Below are positions 42,112 through 51,048 of a stretch of DNA of 62,538 nucleotides, piece after piece (the stretch's first letter is position 1; the number at the start of each line of letters is the position of its first letter). The DNA comes from an uncultured Muribaculaceae bacterium (GTDB lineage: Bacteria > Bacteroidota > Bacteroidia > Bacteroidales > Muribaculaceae): NCBI GenBank assembly GCA_910589425.1, contig CAJUSZ010000012.1, positions 1-62,538 on the forward strand, read 5' to 3'. The notes beneath the pieces are model-generated. The model ran no database searches. It saw nothing but the letters and a program-made list of their open reading frames with translations, and was not told the origin of the DNA. A program made the position numbers and the translations under genes.

Positions 42112-42215
42112 ATGAATTAATATATTAATTCATACGCTATTATTATTTATGACCACTTGGAGTATCAGAAATTTACCAATATTTACATCTACATTGGTTA
42201 ATATCATTTCTGATA
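42112..42215. other. Palindrome and compound hairpin next to the Abi gene
   Basis: 42112-42133 is a perfect 22-bp AT-rich palindrome. 42163-42215 forms a two-part stem: TATCAGAAAT/ATTTCTGATA outside and ACCAAT/ATTGGT inside. No ORF. It may be a structured RNA or element end. Confidence 0.55.
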
Positions 42216-42222
42216 TGCGTTC

Positions 42223-42242
42223 TTAGAGCTTGTTTAACAACA
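42223..42242. repeat. 20-bp direct repeat, left of the Abi gene
   Basis: TTAGAGCTTGTTTAACAACA. It matches 43373-43392 at 19 of 20 positions and carries the AGAGCTTGTTTAA element end. Confidence 0.75.
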
Positions 42243-42247
42243 GGCTC

Positions 42248-43198
42248 TTATTTCCACACACCGAGAAGTTTCCAATTTTTTGGAAATCCCATTTCATCAA
42301 GGCTCAACAAATTACCACCATCACCAATGATAGCCAATATATTACGTTTTAAATCACTATCCGGGCTAATTATGTTGCTGATATACTTGATGCAACATAA
42401 GACTGTAAATACTTTGTTCGGATGGATCGTATGCAGTGTATGGCGATCAAGAAACGGATTATCTGCGTTTGTCGGCAACTGTATATTAACAATACTTCTT
42501 CTGTTCCAAACGCGGCTGTGATGCGCGCAACAGTTTCTCCATACGGCTATAGCATGAAGCCAGTTTGAAAAAATCCTGTCATCATTCAATCCGAAACCTT
42601 TTGCTATCGCTTTCTTTTCGGGTGATTTCTTTAATAGTTGATAAAGTTTACTGAGTGTTCCGAGCGACAATACTTCAAGCGTCATCCATGCAGGAGGCAT
42701 GGATGGATTGTCATACTTGTTATAGTAATGCTTGATAAAATCTTCATTACTTCTGTTCACTTCTCCCTCAATATCTTTCATCAATAAAGCAAATGCAGTA
42801 GCAGGAATGCCATTCCTGCCAGTTTTCATCATTGGTTTATACAAGATTTCATCCAAGAACCAATGGCTATTGCCTGTAGCTTCAGAATACACCTGCACCA
42901 TTCTCGCTCTGACTGCAACCTCGATCTTCTCAATCGCATTGAACATCAGAGAGCGTAACCTTCTATCAAAACAATACAGATCTATGATATCAGAAAAATA
43001 GATATCATTGCTTAAAAACTTATGGTCTGCTTCGGAAGCAGTATTATTTTGAAAAGGATATGTATATGCCCTCAGTCGGTAATAACTTATGTTGGCTAAA
43101 TAGCTCTCCGCAAGTTGCTCGTCATCAAAAAGCAACCCACGGCGTTTTAACTTGGAGATCTGCTGTTGCAGACTGAGAGGACATTTAGTATAATCCAT
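42248..43198 (-). CDS. AbiD/AbiF-family (Abi_2) protein with HEPN-like motif
   Basis: A 316-residue abortive-infection family protein. MDYTKCPLSLQQQISKLKRRGLLFDDEQLAESYLANISYYRLRAY is the standard Abi_2 start, and PPAWMTLEVLSLGTLSKLYQLL plus WLHAIAVWRNCCAHHSRVWNR follow. In the last, R-N-C-C-A-H fits the R-x4-6-H motif of HEPN ribonucleases. AbiF proteins are reported as RNA-cutting toxins with an associated non-coding RNA. The ATG at 43198 is chosen because the promoter (43264-43295) starts the transcript near 43257. Direct repeats flank the gene, suggesting a single-gene insertion. Confidence 0.88.
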   Translation of the reverse strand: MDYTKCPLSLQQQISKLKRRGLLFDDEQLAESYLANISYYRLRAYTYPFQNNTASEADHKFLSNDIYFSDIIDLYCFDRRLRSLMFNAIEKIEVAVRARMVQVYSEATGNSHWFLDEILYKPMMKTGRNGIPATAFALLMKDIEGEVNRSNEDFIKHYYNKYDNPSMPPAWMTLEVLSLGTLSKLYQLLKKSPEKKAIAKGFGLNDDRIFSNWLHAIAVWRNCCAHHSRVWNRRSIVNIQLPTNADNPFLDRHTLHTIHPNKVFTVLCCIKYISNIISPDSDLKRNILAIIGDGGNLLSLDEMGFPKNWKLLGVWK

Positions 43199-43210
43199 GC
43201 AAAACTCGAA

Positions 43211-43253
43211 GACCTCCCCGGGTGCGCTGGTCTTACGGGAAGCGTGGGAGGTC
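43211..43253 (-). promoter_or_regulatory. Leader hairpin of the Abi gene
   Basis: GACCTCCC (43246-43253 on minus) pairs with GGGAGGTC (43211-43218), with a 27-nt loop, and ends 12 nt before the ATG. It could hide the ribosome site or be the RNA partner. Confidence 0.55.
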
Positions 43254-43263
43254 ATATTAAATG

Positions 43264-43295
43264 CAAAAGTACTCAAATTCTTCCGCTAAAACAAA
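43264..43295 (-). promoter_or_regulatory. Promoter of the Abi gene
   Basis: Minus-strand TTTG (43292-43295), 20-bp spacer, TACTTTTG (43264-43271): full consensus. Confidence 0.75.
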
Positions 43296-43372
43296 CCCAG
43301 CCTCAGATATTTTCCCGTTTTATTCATTTTTAACAAATTTATACGATTTCGCTGTGTACTTGGATTGCGCGT

Positions 43373-43392
43373 TTAGAGCTTGTTTAATAACA
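43373..43392. repeat. 20-bp direct repeat, right of the Abi gene
   Basis: TTAGAGCTTGTTTAATAACA, partner of 42223-42242. Confidence 0.75.
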
Positions 43393-43416
43393 CAAACTTT
43401 TAATGAGCTTTGTAGA

Positions 43417-43450
43417 AAAATCCGTGCGGCCCTTTTCAGGAACCGCACGG
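43417..43450 (-). terminator. Terminator of the first Omp28-like gene
   Basis: CCGTGCGG (43422-43429) pairs with CCGCACGG (43443-43450); ATTTTTC follows on the minus strand. Confidence 0.8.
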
Positions 43451-43513
43451 GCTTCAGTCAGATACACTATACTATTATATTAACCTATTTTACATATTTA
43501 CGGTGTCTCCGGA

Positions 43514-45163
43514 TCATCTCACGCGCACCGTTTTGGTCAGCGTCGTTTCCGGAGTCTCAAGCGAGATCACATAGACTCCCGGCTGGAATCCGGCTACATC
43601 CATCTGTCCGGCATCGTCAAACACGCGCGTGGCGGCCACAATGCCGTCGGCCCGCACCACCCTGAGGACGCCTCCCGTCCCGACGGTTATTTTCCCTGAG
43701 CGGGCATCGAATCCGAGCGCCTCGGCTGTCGCCTCGGCTGTCTCCACGCCCGACGCAGGGTTGGCGTCGCGCAGCATGAACGACACTGAATGCTCGCCTG
43801 TACGGAAGTCGGTCTGGGCTATAACTTTCCGCTTCCCGCCGGCATATTGCGCCAGAGTGTAGTAGCCGTTGCCGTTGTCGCCGGCTATTCCGTCGCCACC
43901 CGTGTCGGTGAATTTAAGCACATAGCAGTCGTCGGCCTTGAGATTGAACACATGCCGGTAGAAATGGCGCTTCTCGGTGAGCGGCCCGCTCTGGTCGAGC
44001 ATCACGCCTGATGAATTGAAGAGCTGCCACGTGGTCTCCTCCGGCTTATTGTCAGTGTAGAGTGTGAGCTGCACAGCCTCCCTGGCCTCAACGGCATTCT
44101 CGAATCCGGATGTGCGTACGTCCCCGATATCGGACGTACCGTTGATGTCGGATATGTATATGCTCACCTTGTTCGGGGTCGTCCCCTGGGCCAGATCGAA
44201 ATCGGTGAACTCCTCCACCTTATATGGAGCGCTCTCCATGTAGGCGAGCTTGCCGCTCCAGGCAGTCTTGTGGACCGATCCGTTGATCTCGACGCAGATA
44301 TTGCATTTCTCTATAGGCTCCGAGCCGGTGTTGCGGAACAATCCCGACGCCTTGTAGACCGGAGTGCAGATCTTGACCGGAGCATCTTCCACGGTAAGCA
44401 CCACGGCCGACCGCTCCTTCCGGGCCGGACGCGGGATGTAGGCCGCCTCGATCACCTCCATCGTGGACATATCCTGAACCCAGGCCACAACGGCAAGCTC
44501 CTTGCTGTCGACCACATTGACTATCTCTTTCGAGAAGCTGACGTCCTGCGTCTTCCCGGCTTCTGAAAGGGAAACGAGCGGATAGCCGGATATGTCGTCG
44601 TTCATCAGGAAGCGGAACTCGTTGACAAACTCCGTCTGCCCGTTGGGAGCCGGATCCGTGCGGACATCCTCCTCCATCACGGCCACAAACAGCCTCGGGT
44701 CAACAGCCTCTAGCGCAGCGAGGGTCTTGACCGTTGCCTTGACCGTAATCCTTCCCCCCTCGGTCTTCGAGTCTATCGCCACATCGAGCCTCTGGGGTTG
44801 CGACAGCCGCTTCTCTATCTCAATATCTATCGCAGGCACGCTGTGGGATATTGTCTTGCCGTCGATCACCACCGACGGGTAGCCTGAGATTCCGTAGAGC
44901 GAGATGCGTTTGTCGATGGCCTCCTTGTTGGCCATATAGAACGGATCGCGCGCGAATGGATAATTGCCGTGGTATGTCATCGAGACCACATCGCCTATGC
45001 GCATGTTTACCAATGAGTCGGAAGCCGGAGCGAATTTGGCGCATGGGTTGCAGCCCGTATTGGTGAATTTCTCATAGAACACCATCCGTTTCGCCTCCGC
45101 CGGAAAAACCGTCGCCGCCAGTCCTGCGGCGCCCAGCAGCGTAAGATATTTGATTCGTCTCAT
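43514..45163 (-). CDS. Omp28-like secreted thiol protein 1
   Basis: A 549-residue exported protein. After a signal peptide (MRRIKYLTLLGAAGLAATVFPAEA) comes a thioredoxin-like domain starting VFYEKFTNTGCNPCAKFAP, with a CxxC pair (CNPC), then YGISGYPSVVIDG with the cis-Pro-like loop. This matches the Omp28 family. The rest is beta-rich and ends in a sorting-like domain (GFQPGVYVISLETPETTLTKTVRVR). It may reduce or bind thiols at the cell surface. A clear paralogue lies at 47483. It is divergent from the TPR-LuxR gene across a 270-bp region. ATG 45187 is an alternative, weaker start. Confidence 0.82.
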   Translation of the reverse strand: MRRIKYLTLLGAAGLAATVFPAEAKRMVFYEKFTNTGCNPCAKFAPASDSLVNMRIGDVVSMTYHGNYPFARDPFYMANKEAIDKRISLYGISGYPSVVIDGKTISHSVPAIDIEIEKRLSQPQRLDVAIDSKTEGGRITVKATVKTLAALEAVDPRLFVAVMEEDVRTDPAPNGQTEFVNEFRFLMNDDISGYPLVSLSEAGKTQDVSFSKEIVNVVDSKELAVVAWVQDMSTMEVIEAAYIPRPARKERSAVVLTVEDAPVKICTPVYKASGLFRNTGSEPIEKCNICVEINGSVHKTAWSGKLAYMESAPYKVEEFTDFDLAQGTTPNKVSIYISDINGTSDIGDVRTSGFENAVEAREAVQLTLYTDNKPEETTWQLFNSSGVMLDQSGPLTEKRHFYRHVFNLKADDCYVLKFTDTGGDGIAGDNGNGYYTLAQYAGGKRKVIAQTDFRTGEHSVSFMLRDANPASGVETAEATAEALGFDARSGKITVGTGGVLRVVRADGIVAATRVFDDAGQMDVAGFQPGVYVISLETPETTLTKTVRVR

Positions 45164-45365
45164 CTTTATATTTTTTAATTTTAGCACCCACTGCCGGTGA
45201 GCGTCCGCAAATTTAAAAAAATTTCCGCCCTATCCACGCCCGAACATCCCCTTTCCGACTACACTTACCGGCTCTGGCCGCCACTTGAACACTACGCCAT
45301 TTTTTCTATCCGGTTGTCGGTCAGCACCATTTTTTACATTTTTAATTATTTTTCTATGTAGGAAT

Positions 45366-45396
45366 TTTGCTCAATAGAGAATAATAGCTAATTTTG
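45366..45396 (+). promoter_or_regulatory. Promoter of the TPR-LuxR gene
   Basis: TTTG (45366-45369), 19-bp spacer, TAATTTTG (45389-45396), about 60 nt before the start. Confidence 0.75.
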
Positions 45397-45457
45397 TCGA
45401 CCGGTTAGGAGCCTTGATTTTCTCCGCCACGCTTTAATTACAAGAACCTAAAAAACT

Positions 45458-47251
45458 GTGCATATCTCTTTTCCACCGGCACTCTGCATCAGGACAATAG
45501 TCGTCATGCTCTTCTGCATGGCTGTTTCCGCATCCGCATCCGCCTCCCACAAGGCGGCCGACCTGCGTGAGCGTGTGCTGCACAAAGCGTCCGAATTCGC
45601 ATCCGGCCAGCTCAACGATCCCAAGAAGGCAAAGGAAATCGAAAATCTATCCCATGCAGCCGTCTCCGACTCCGTGGCTTTCCAGAGAGTATACGAATTG
45701 GGACGCGGGCTGTTTCACCAGGGAAGACAGGCAGCCGCTTTCGATCTGATGCGCAACATCCTGCTCGAAGTCGAGGATGCACCCTTATCCGACCACAACT
45801 CTTCACGACTCAGGCTCAAATGCTATCTGCTTCTCGGCGCCGCTTCCGACGAACTCGGGATGCACAACCTCGGCATGGACTTCTACATGAAAGGACTGCG
45901 CGAGGCGGAGAAAACCGGCAACAAACGGATGACCTCAAGCTTCTACAATAATATAGGAGTGAGCTTCTACAACGTCAAGGATTCCGCAAAAGCGGAGAGA
46001 TATTTCCGCAAGGCTCTCGAGATCAACAGTAAGAGCGACCTGAGGCATGAACTCTATCTCAACTACTGCAACCTCTCCGAGATATACTGCGACAAAGGTG
46101 ATTTCAAGACCGCGCTCAACTTCGCGCTCAAGGCCATGGAAAACATCGACGATTCAACCCAGCCGGAAGAGTTCTATTCCACCCAGTCCCAGATCGGCAA
46201 CATCTACAGGAAGATGAACAACAAGGAGATGGCCATAGTCTATCTCGACAACGCTTTCCGGAATCAGATCCGGAGCGGCAACGATCTCTATCTCATACAG
46301 ACATGTATTCTTCTGGCCGACTACTGGTCCCAGTACTCACGACCGGATTCTGTGGAAAAGTATCTGGAGATAGGCATGAAATTCGCCAATTCCGCCCGGC
46401 ACACCGAGATGACCAACCAGCTTCTGCGGCGTGAGGCAGCCCTTGCAGAGACACGCGGCGACTTCCAGAAAGCATCCCGGCTGAGGCAACGAGTGGTGGA
46501 GATCACCGACTCCATGTCGATCGTCGAAGACAAGAACCGGATGGACCAGGCCCAGCAGATCTATGACGCCGAAAGGACCGCGGCGGCAAAATCCCTGCCG
46601 ATGGCCAACTGGAACCCGGTGGTCGTATTCACCATAATGGGGCTGCTGATCACGGTGATAATCATAATATTCGCCGTTTTCATCGTCAACAAACGGAAGA
46701 AAGACCGCGCGGTGGCCGCCCAGCGCCGTGCCGACGCCGAGATCAAGGTGCTTCAGGAGGAGCGGATCGCCCGCGAGAGCGAGAGCAAACGCCTGATCCA
46801 GGAGGAACTCGACAGCAAGCACCGTCAGCTGACCACCGTAACGCTCGAAAAGCTGAAGAAAAGCCAGCAGCTTTCAAAGATCGACGTAGACCTGAAGACA
46901 ATAATCCGCAACATAAACCCGCGCGACAAAGCTATGCGGGAATCGCTCCAGTCCCTGCTGCGCGATCTCGCAGCCCTGAGCTACGACACCGACTGGAAAG
47001 AATTCCATTATTATTTCGAGAAAGTCCATCCATCGTTCTACTCGGCACTCGCCGCGGAATTCCCGTCACTGACACAGAAAGACCAGCGGCTGTGCGCCCT
47101 CCTCTGGCTCGGGATGAACACCAAAGACATCGCCGCCCTGACATTCCGGGAAGTGAGGAGCGTGGAGTCTTCACGCAACCGTCTGCGAAAGAAACTCGGA
47201 CTCGAGGCTGGCGACAACCTGACCGAATTCCTCCGCCGGTTCGCCTGCTGA
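45458..47251 (+). CDS. TPR-repeat membrane regulator with LuxR-like HTH
   Basis: A 597-residue one-component regulator of a type common in Bacteroidetes. The N-terminal signal/anchor (MLFCMAVSASASAS) leads to periplasmic TPR repeats (e.g. ASDELGMHNLGMDFYMKGLREAEKTGN, NNIGVSFYNVKDSAKAERYFRKALEINSK). One membrane helix follows (about 388-410, VFTIMGLLITVIIIIFAVFIV), a coiled coil, and a C-terminal LuxR-type HTH (LTQKDQRLCALLWLGMNTKDIAALTFREVRSVESSRNRLRKKLG). The start is a GTG at 45458; the ATG at 45506 is possible. It lies between the two Omp28-like genes and may control them. Confidence 0.85.
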   Translation: MHISFPPALCIRTIVVMLFCMAVSASASASHKAADLRERVLHKASEFASGQLNDPKKAKEIENLSHAAVSDSVAFQRVYELGRGLFHQGRQAAAFDLMRNILLEVEDAPLSDHNSSRLRLKCYLLLGAASDELGMHNLGMDFYMKGLREAEKTGNKRMTSSFYNNIGVSFYNVKDSAKAERYFRKALEINSKSDLRHELYLNYCNLSEIYCDKGDFKTALNFALKAMENIDDSTQPEEFYSTQSQIGNIYRKMNNKEMAIVYLDNAFRNQIRSGNDLYLIQTCILLADYWSQYSRPDSVEKYLEIGMKFANSARHTEMTNQLLRREAALAETRGDFQKASRLRQRVVEITDSMSIVEDKNRMDQAQQIYDAERTAAAKSLPMANWNPVVVFTIMGLLITVIIIIFAVFIVNKRKKDRAVAAQRRADAEIKVLQEERIARESESKRLIQEELDSKHRQLTTVTLEKLKKSQQLSKIDVDLKTIIRNINPRDKAMRESLQSLLRDLAALSYDTDWKEFHYYFEKVHPSFYSALAAEFPSLTQKDQRLCALLWLGMNTKDIAALTFREVRSVESSRNRLRKKLGLEAGDNLTEFLRRFAC

Positions 47252-47353
47252 CCCATAGGAAAACGGATTTCACCCATGCCCGGCGCACCAGCCGGACAGA
47301 CCCGGCCAATACATCGCTCACTCCTACATATCAAATATTTACACCAAATGCCG

Positions 47354-47406
47354 TACTGGTTTAGCCAGTAATATACACGGCAACGTAGCCGTGTGAGGGA
47401 CATTTT
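47354..47406 (+). terminator. Tandem hairpins ending the TPR-LuxR gene
   Basis: TACTGG/CCAGTA (47354-47370), then ACACGGC/GCCGTGT (47375-47394), followed by CATTTTTTAT. Confidence 0.75.
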
Positions 47407-47430
47407 TTATCATATCGTTTTTTTATTGAT

Positions 47431-47438
47431 TACATTTG
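47431..47438 (+). promoter_or_regulatory. -7 box of the second Omp28-like gene
   Basis: TACATTTG, 44 nt before the ATG at 47483. No clear -33. Confidence 0.5.
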
Positions 47439-47482
47439 CTTCCGGATTCCAGACCAAAATTTGAAACGGAAGCAGAAAAAAC

Positions 47483-49102
47483 ATGAATAAGCCCTCAAGA
47501 ATCTTCCTTACCCTCGCCGTCCTCATGGCCGCCGTCCCGGCCGCCGCGCGCCACACCGTGCTGCACGAGAAATTCACAAATACCGGATGCGGCCCATGCG
47601 CGGAGTTCGCTCCGGCCGACGACGCGCTGCTCGACGAAAGGATGGACCACACCGTGGCGATCTGCTACCACGGGACATTCCCTTTCGCACGCGATCCTTT
47701 CTATCTCGCAAACCGCGAGGCCATCGACAAGCGCATATCACTCTACGGAATCACCGGCTACCCCACAGTGCTGCTCGACGGGGAGCGCGTCCGCTCCAAC
47801 GTCGACTCGATAAACCGGCGGATCGACACGCTCACCGGGAAAGACTCCGGAGTGGAACTGGAACTCTCCTCCCGGTCAGACGGGCAAAGGCTCCACGCCG
47901 AAGTGAGAATGGAAGCGAAATCCATCACCCCGTCGGCGTCTCTCAGACTGTTTGTAGCGGCCGTCGAGGAGAGGGTGATCACCGAGCCCGGGCCGAACCG
48001 GCAGACTGAATTCCATCATGAATTCCGTGGATTCCTCCATTCGCCCGACGGCCACGACTTCGGCGGATTCTCCACAGGCAAGACCGCATCCTTCAGCAAA
48101 GACTGGGAGATCTCCGGATTCGACAATCCCGACGAACTGGCCGTCGTGGCATGGATCCAGGATATGTCCACAGGGAAAGTGATCGAGGCCGCCTACGCCC
48201 CGAAAAATTCCGGGCTGAAGGAGATGGTCAAAATCACTGAGGTGGAGAGCGGATGCACAGCCATCTGCATGCCGGCGCTCAATGCCTCGGTATCTTTCCG
48301 AAACACAGGCACCGAACCGATCACATCGTGCAACATACGGCTTGCCGTCAACGGTTTTTTCCACGACATCCCCTGGACAGGCAATCTCCCCTACCTGAAG
48401 AGCCAGACCGTAACGCTCCCGGAATTCAGCTCATTCTCTCTCCCCGACGACATAGATTCAACCGAGGCATACGCCGTGATAACCGACATCAACGGCACCA
48501 AAGAGTCGTCCGACATCGTCCCGATCCGCATCTCGGCTCCGGCAAAGGCCATAGGAAAAATGGCGATGGTGATCTTCACCGACGACAAACCCGAGGAGAT
48601 CTCATGGACTCTGTCCGGCTCCGACGGCGCCATCATAGCCTCGGGCGACGGCTACACCGACAAAAAGAAACGCGTCGAGATCCAGCTCCCATCCATGTCC
48701 GACGGATGCTACCGCCTCCGCTTCGCAGACTCGGGCGGCGACGGAATCGGCAACGGATACTTCACGCTCTATCATTATCCATCGGCCGACAAGCGCAAGA
48801 TGCTCCTTCAGCAGAGCTACGACGGAGCTTCCCACGAGGTCTTTTTCTCGCTCGACGCCGACTCCTCGGGAGCAATGACTACCGAAACCGCCGGAGATAA
48901 TCTCTCGTTCGACCGGCAGCGCTCCCTCCTGTCGATCCCCTTCGCGGGCAGACTGACCATCACCGACACAGCCGGACGCACCGTCCGCCTCGCCGACGCC
49001 AGGCCCGGGACCTTCCCGACAGGCCATCTCGCCAAAGGGATCTACGCCGTGGTTCTCGACGACGGCAACGGGAGATCCGTCTCGGCTATAATCGCGAAAT
49101 AA
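47483..49102 (+). CDS. Omp28-like secreted thiol protein 2
   Basis: A 539-residue paralogue of the 43514-45163 product. Signal peptide (FLTLAVLMAAVPAAAR), then HTVLHEKFTNTGCGPCAEFAPADDALLDERM with the CxxC pair CGPC, HGTFPFARDPFYLANREAIDKRISLYGITGYPTVLLDG, nearly the same as in the paralogue, and later NTGTEPITSCNI and FADSGGDGIGNGYFTLYHY repeats shared by both. The end is a sorting-like tail (GHLAKGIYAVVLDDGNGRSVSAIIAK). It follows the regulator gene after a terminator and has its own -7 box. The stop codon touches a MITE-like repeat. Confidence 0.82.
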   Translation: MNKPSRIFLTLAVLMAAVPAAARHTVLHEKFTNTGCGPCAEFAPADDALLDERMDHTVAICYHGTFPFARDPFYLANREAIDKRISLYGITGYPTVLLDGERVRSNVDSINRRIDTLTGKDSGVELELSSRSDGQRLHAEVRMEAKSITPSASLRLFVAAVEERVITEPGPNRQTEFHHEFRGFLHSPDGHDFGGFSTGKTASFSKDWEISGFDNPDELAVVAWIQDMSTGKVIEAAYAPKNSGLKEMVKITEVESGCTAICMPALNASVSFRNTGTEPITSCNIRLAVNGFFHDIPWTGNLPYLKSQTVTLPEFSSFSLPDDIDSTEAYAVITDINGTKESSDIVPIRISAPAKAIGKMAMVIFTDDKPEEISWTLSGSDGAIIASGDGYTDKKKRVEIQLPSMSDGCYRLRFADSGGDGIGNGYFTLYHYPSADKRKMLLQQSYDGASHEVFFSLDADSSGAMTTETAGDNLSFDRQRSLLSIPFAGRLTITDTAGRTVRLADARPGTFPTGHLAKGIYAVVLDDGNGRSVSAIIAK

Positions 49103-49307
49103 GAGTATGTTTGGATTTAACACACAATTAATATTTTGATTAAAGAATCGTCATTTTCAAGAAGTTCCACGTTAATCCCGAGGTCTTTTCCGATGCTTTC
49201 CGCCAAGTCTCATCGGTCGCGTAGCCCGCTATGCTCCCTCTTCAACTTGCGGAAATCATTCAAAAAATCCCCTCAGTCTTAACGCGGTTTAAATTCAAAC
49301 ATACTCT
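49102..49307. mobile_element. MITE-like element with AGAGTATGTTT ends
   Basis: AGAGTATGTTTGGATTTAA (49102-49120) and TTAAATTCAAACATACTCT (49289-49307) pair at 18 of 19 positions. In the reverse direction it carries the GGAGCATAGCGGGCTACGCG core (TAGCCCGCTA at 49222-49231 on plus). An AGAGCTTGTTTAA end of the other subfamily follows at 49309-49321. Confidence 0.75.
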
Positions 49308-49402
49308 AAGAGCTTGTTTAAAAAATTCAAGACATAATCAGAACCGGCCCCGTCTATCCGCACTTCACCCGGGCAGGGCAGGGCAATAAAAAACTCATCA
49401 TT

Positions 49403-51022
49403 ATGAAAAAAATCGTACTATCTCTCTGTCTCGCCGTAATGGGAGGCACAGCCGTCGCCCAATGGACCGACAGCTACCAGCACAACTTCCCGATTTCCCT
49501 GACCGAAGACTCAGGCGCGTCGCTGCCGAAAGTACACCAGACACCCGACGGAAAATTCTGGGTGGCGTGGCTCCAGTGGGAAGACGGGATGAACGGATAC
49601 ATCAAGGTGCAGCTCCTCGACAAAAACGGAACCCCGGCTTTCGAGGACGGCGGCATATACATATCCAAGCATATCACAGCCTCATGGACATCCAACTTCG
49701 ACATGCAGGTTACGCCGGACGGATGCTGCGTGGTGGTCCATTCCGACTCCCGCAACGACACCGAGGCGCGACAGACGTTCGAACCTTACGTCTACAAGAT
49801 GGACCAGGAGGGCAACATGCTCTGGGGACTCGACGGGATCAAGCTCCCGACCTCGGAGGCTCGCGGCCACCGGCCAAAGATCGGCGTCTCGAACGAAGGC
49901 ACCGTGATCGTGGGCTACAACGATCTCTCGCAAAACAACAATTCAATGCAGTTCCAGCTCATGAAGATCAACAACGACGGCACCCTGGCATGGCCCGCGC
50001 CGATGAAAGTGGACGGATCGTTCGGAGTGCTGCTGCCATGCGAGGAGGATGATTTCTACCTCTCCATTATCCAGAACGGCGCCATCTGCCTCTACCGCAT
50101 GGATTCCTTCGGAGACTGGGTGTGGGACAGCCCCGTGATCGTGGAGGACCGCGAGCCTAACACACGCTCGGAAGTGGTGCCTATCCCGGATGAGAACGGC
50201 GGCGTGTTTATGTCATACCAGCGCTACATCAATCTCTCCATAATCAAGGGATGCATGCAGCACATCACAGCCGACGGAGAGACCACAATGGGCCTGCACG
50301 GCATCGACATACAGGATGACCCGGGGATTGTAAGCCAGCCCGGAATCGGCGTCAACGGCAAGCTCAAGGAAGTTGTGGCGGCCTGGAACACCACCGACGG
50401 AGAGACGGCCCACATGATGGTGCAGAAATTCACCTACGACGGCGAGCCGATCTGGAAAGAGGCCAAAGACCTCGCACAGTTCCGCATCTTCGGCTTCAAC
50501 TGCGCCCAGGGCAAACTGCTCGACGACGGAAGCTCGATCCTGCTCTATGCCGATCCGATCGGAGCCGTGTCCGGCACTCTCTCGATGATGCGTCTCGACA
50601 AGGAGGGCAACAAAGTCTGGAACAAGGCAATCGCCCCGTCCGCATATCTTTCCGAACCGATCCCGTTCTACGAGGGCAACAAGGCCTACATCTTCTGGAC
50701 TGACAACTATCTGACAAAAGGCTCAAGCCCCTACGGCACAATCTGGGGACAATGCGTCAACCTCACTTCCGGCAATCCCGCCTCCGGCGTATCAACCATC
50801 GCAGCCGACGGCCTTGAGGGAGTACGCGTAGAGAACAGCGCGGTAAGCTTCAGCGCCGAAGGAGCCGCTACCCTCGACATCTTCAGCATGGCTGGCGCCA
50901 GAGTGGCCTCTTTCGCCACACCGGCCGGAAACAACACCGTCAACACCGGACTGGAACGCGGAATCTACGTGATCCGCATCGCCGACTCCAACGGCATCCG
51001 CACCGGTAAGATCATCCTTTGA
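49403..51022 (+). CDS. Large secreted protein, beta-propeller-like
   Basis: A 539-residue exported protein with a signal peptide (MKKIVLSLCLAVMGGTAVAQ). The body repeats a motif of about 50-60 residues with forms such as KVQLLDKNGTPAFEDGGIYIS, YVYKMDQEGNMLWGLDGIKLP, MKINNDGTLAWPAPMKVD and MRLDKEGNKVWNKAIAP, which suggests a beta-propeller. The C-terminus (AATLDIFSMAGARVASFATP ... LERGIYVIRIADSNGIRTGKIIL) is a type IX sorting-like domain. It is followed at 26 nt by the giant CARDB-type gene, so both probably form one surface unit. No enzyme motif is seen. Confidence 0.75.
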   Translation: MKKIVLSLCLAVMGGTAVAQWTDSYQHNFPISLTEDSGASLPKVHQTPDGKFWVAWLQWEDGMNGYIKVQLLDKNGTPAFEDGGIYISKHITASWTSNFDMQVTPDGCCVVVHSDSRNDTEARQTFEPYVYKMDQEGNMLWGLDGIKLPTSEARGHRPKIGVSNEGTVIVGYNDLSQNNNSMQFQLMKINNDGTLAWPAPMKVDGSFGVLLPCEEDDFYLSIIQNGAICLYRMDSFGDWVWDSPVIVEDREPNTRSEVVPIPDENGGVFMSYQRYINLSIIKGCMQHITADGETTMGLHGIDIQDDPGIVSQPGIGVNGKLKEVVAAWNTTDGETAHMMVQKFTYDGEPIWKEAKDLAQFRIFGFNCAQGKLLDDGSSILLYADPIGAVSGTLSMMRLDKEGNKVWNKAIAPSAYLSEPIPFYEGNKAYIFWTDNYLTKGSSPYGTIWGQCVNLTSGNPASGVSTIAADGLEGVRVENSAVSFSAEGAATLDIFSMAGARVASFATPAGNNTVNTGLERGIYVIRIADSNGIRTGKIIL

Positions 51023-51048
51023 ATACATAAACACTTCAATCTCTCATT

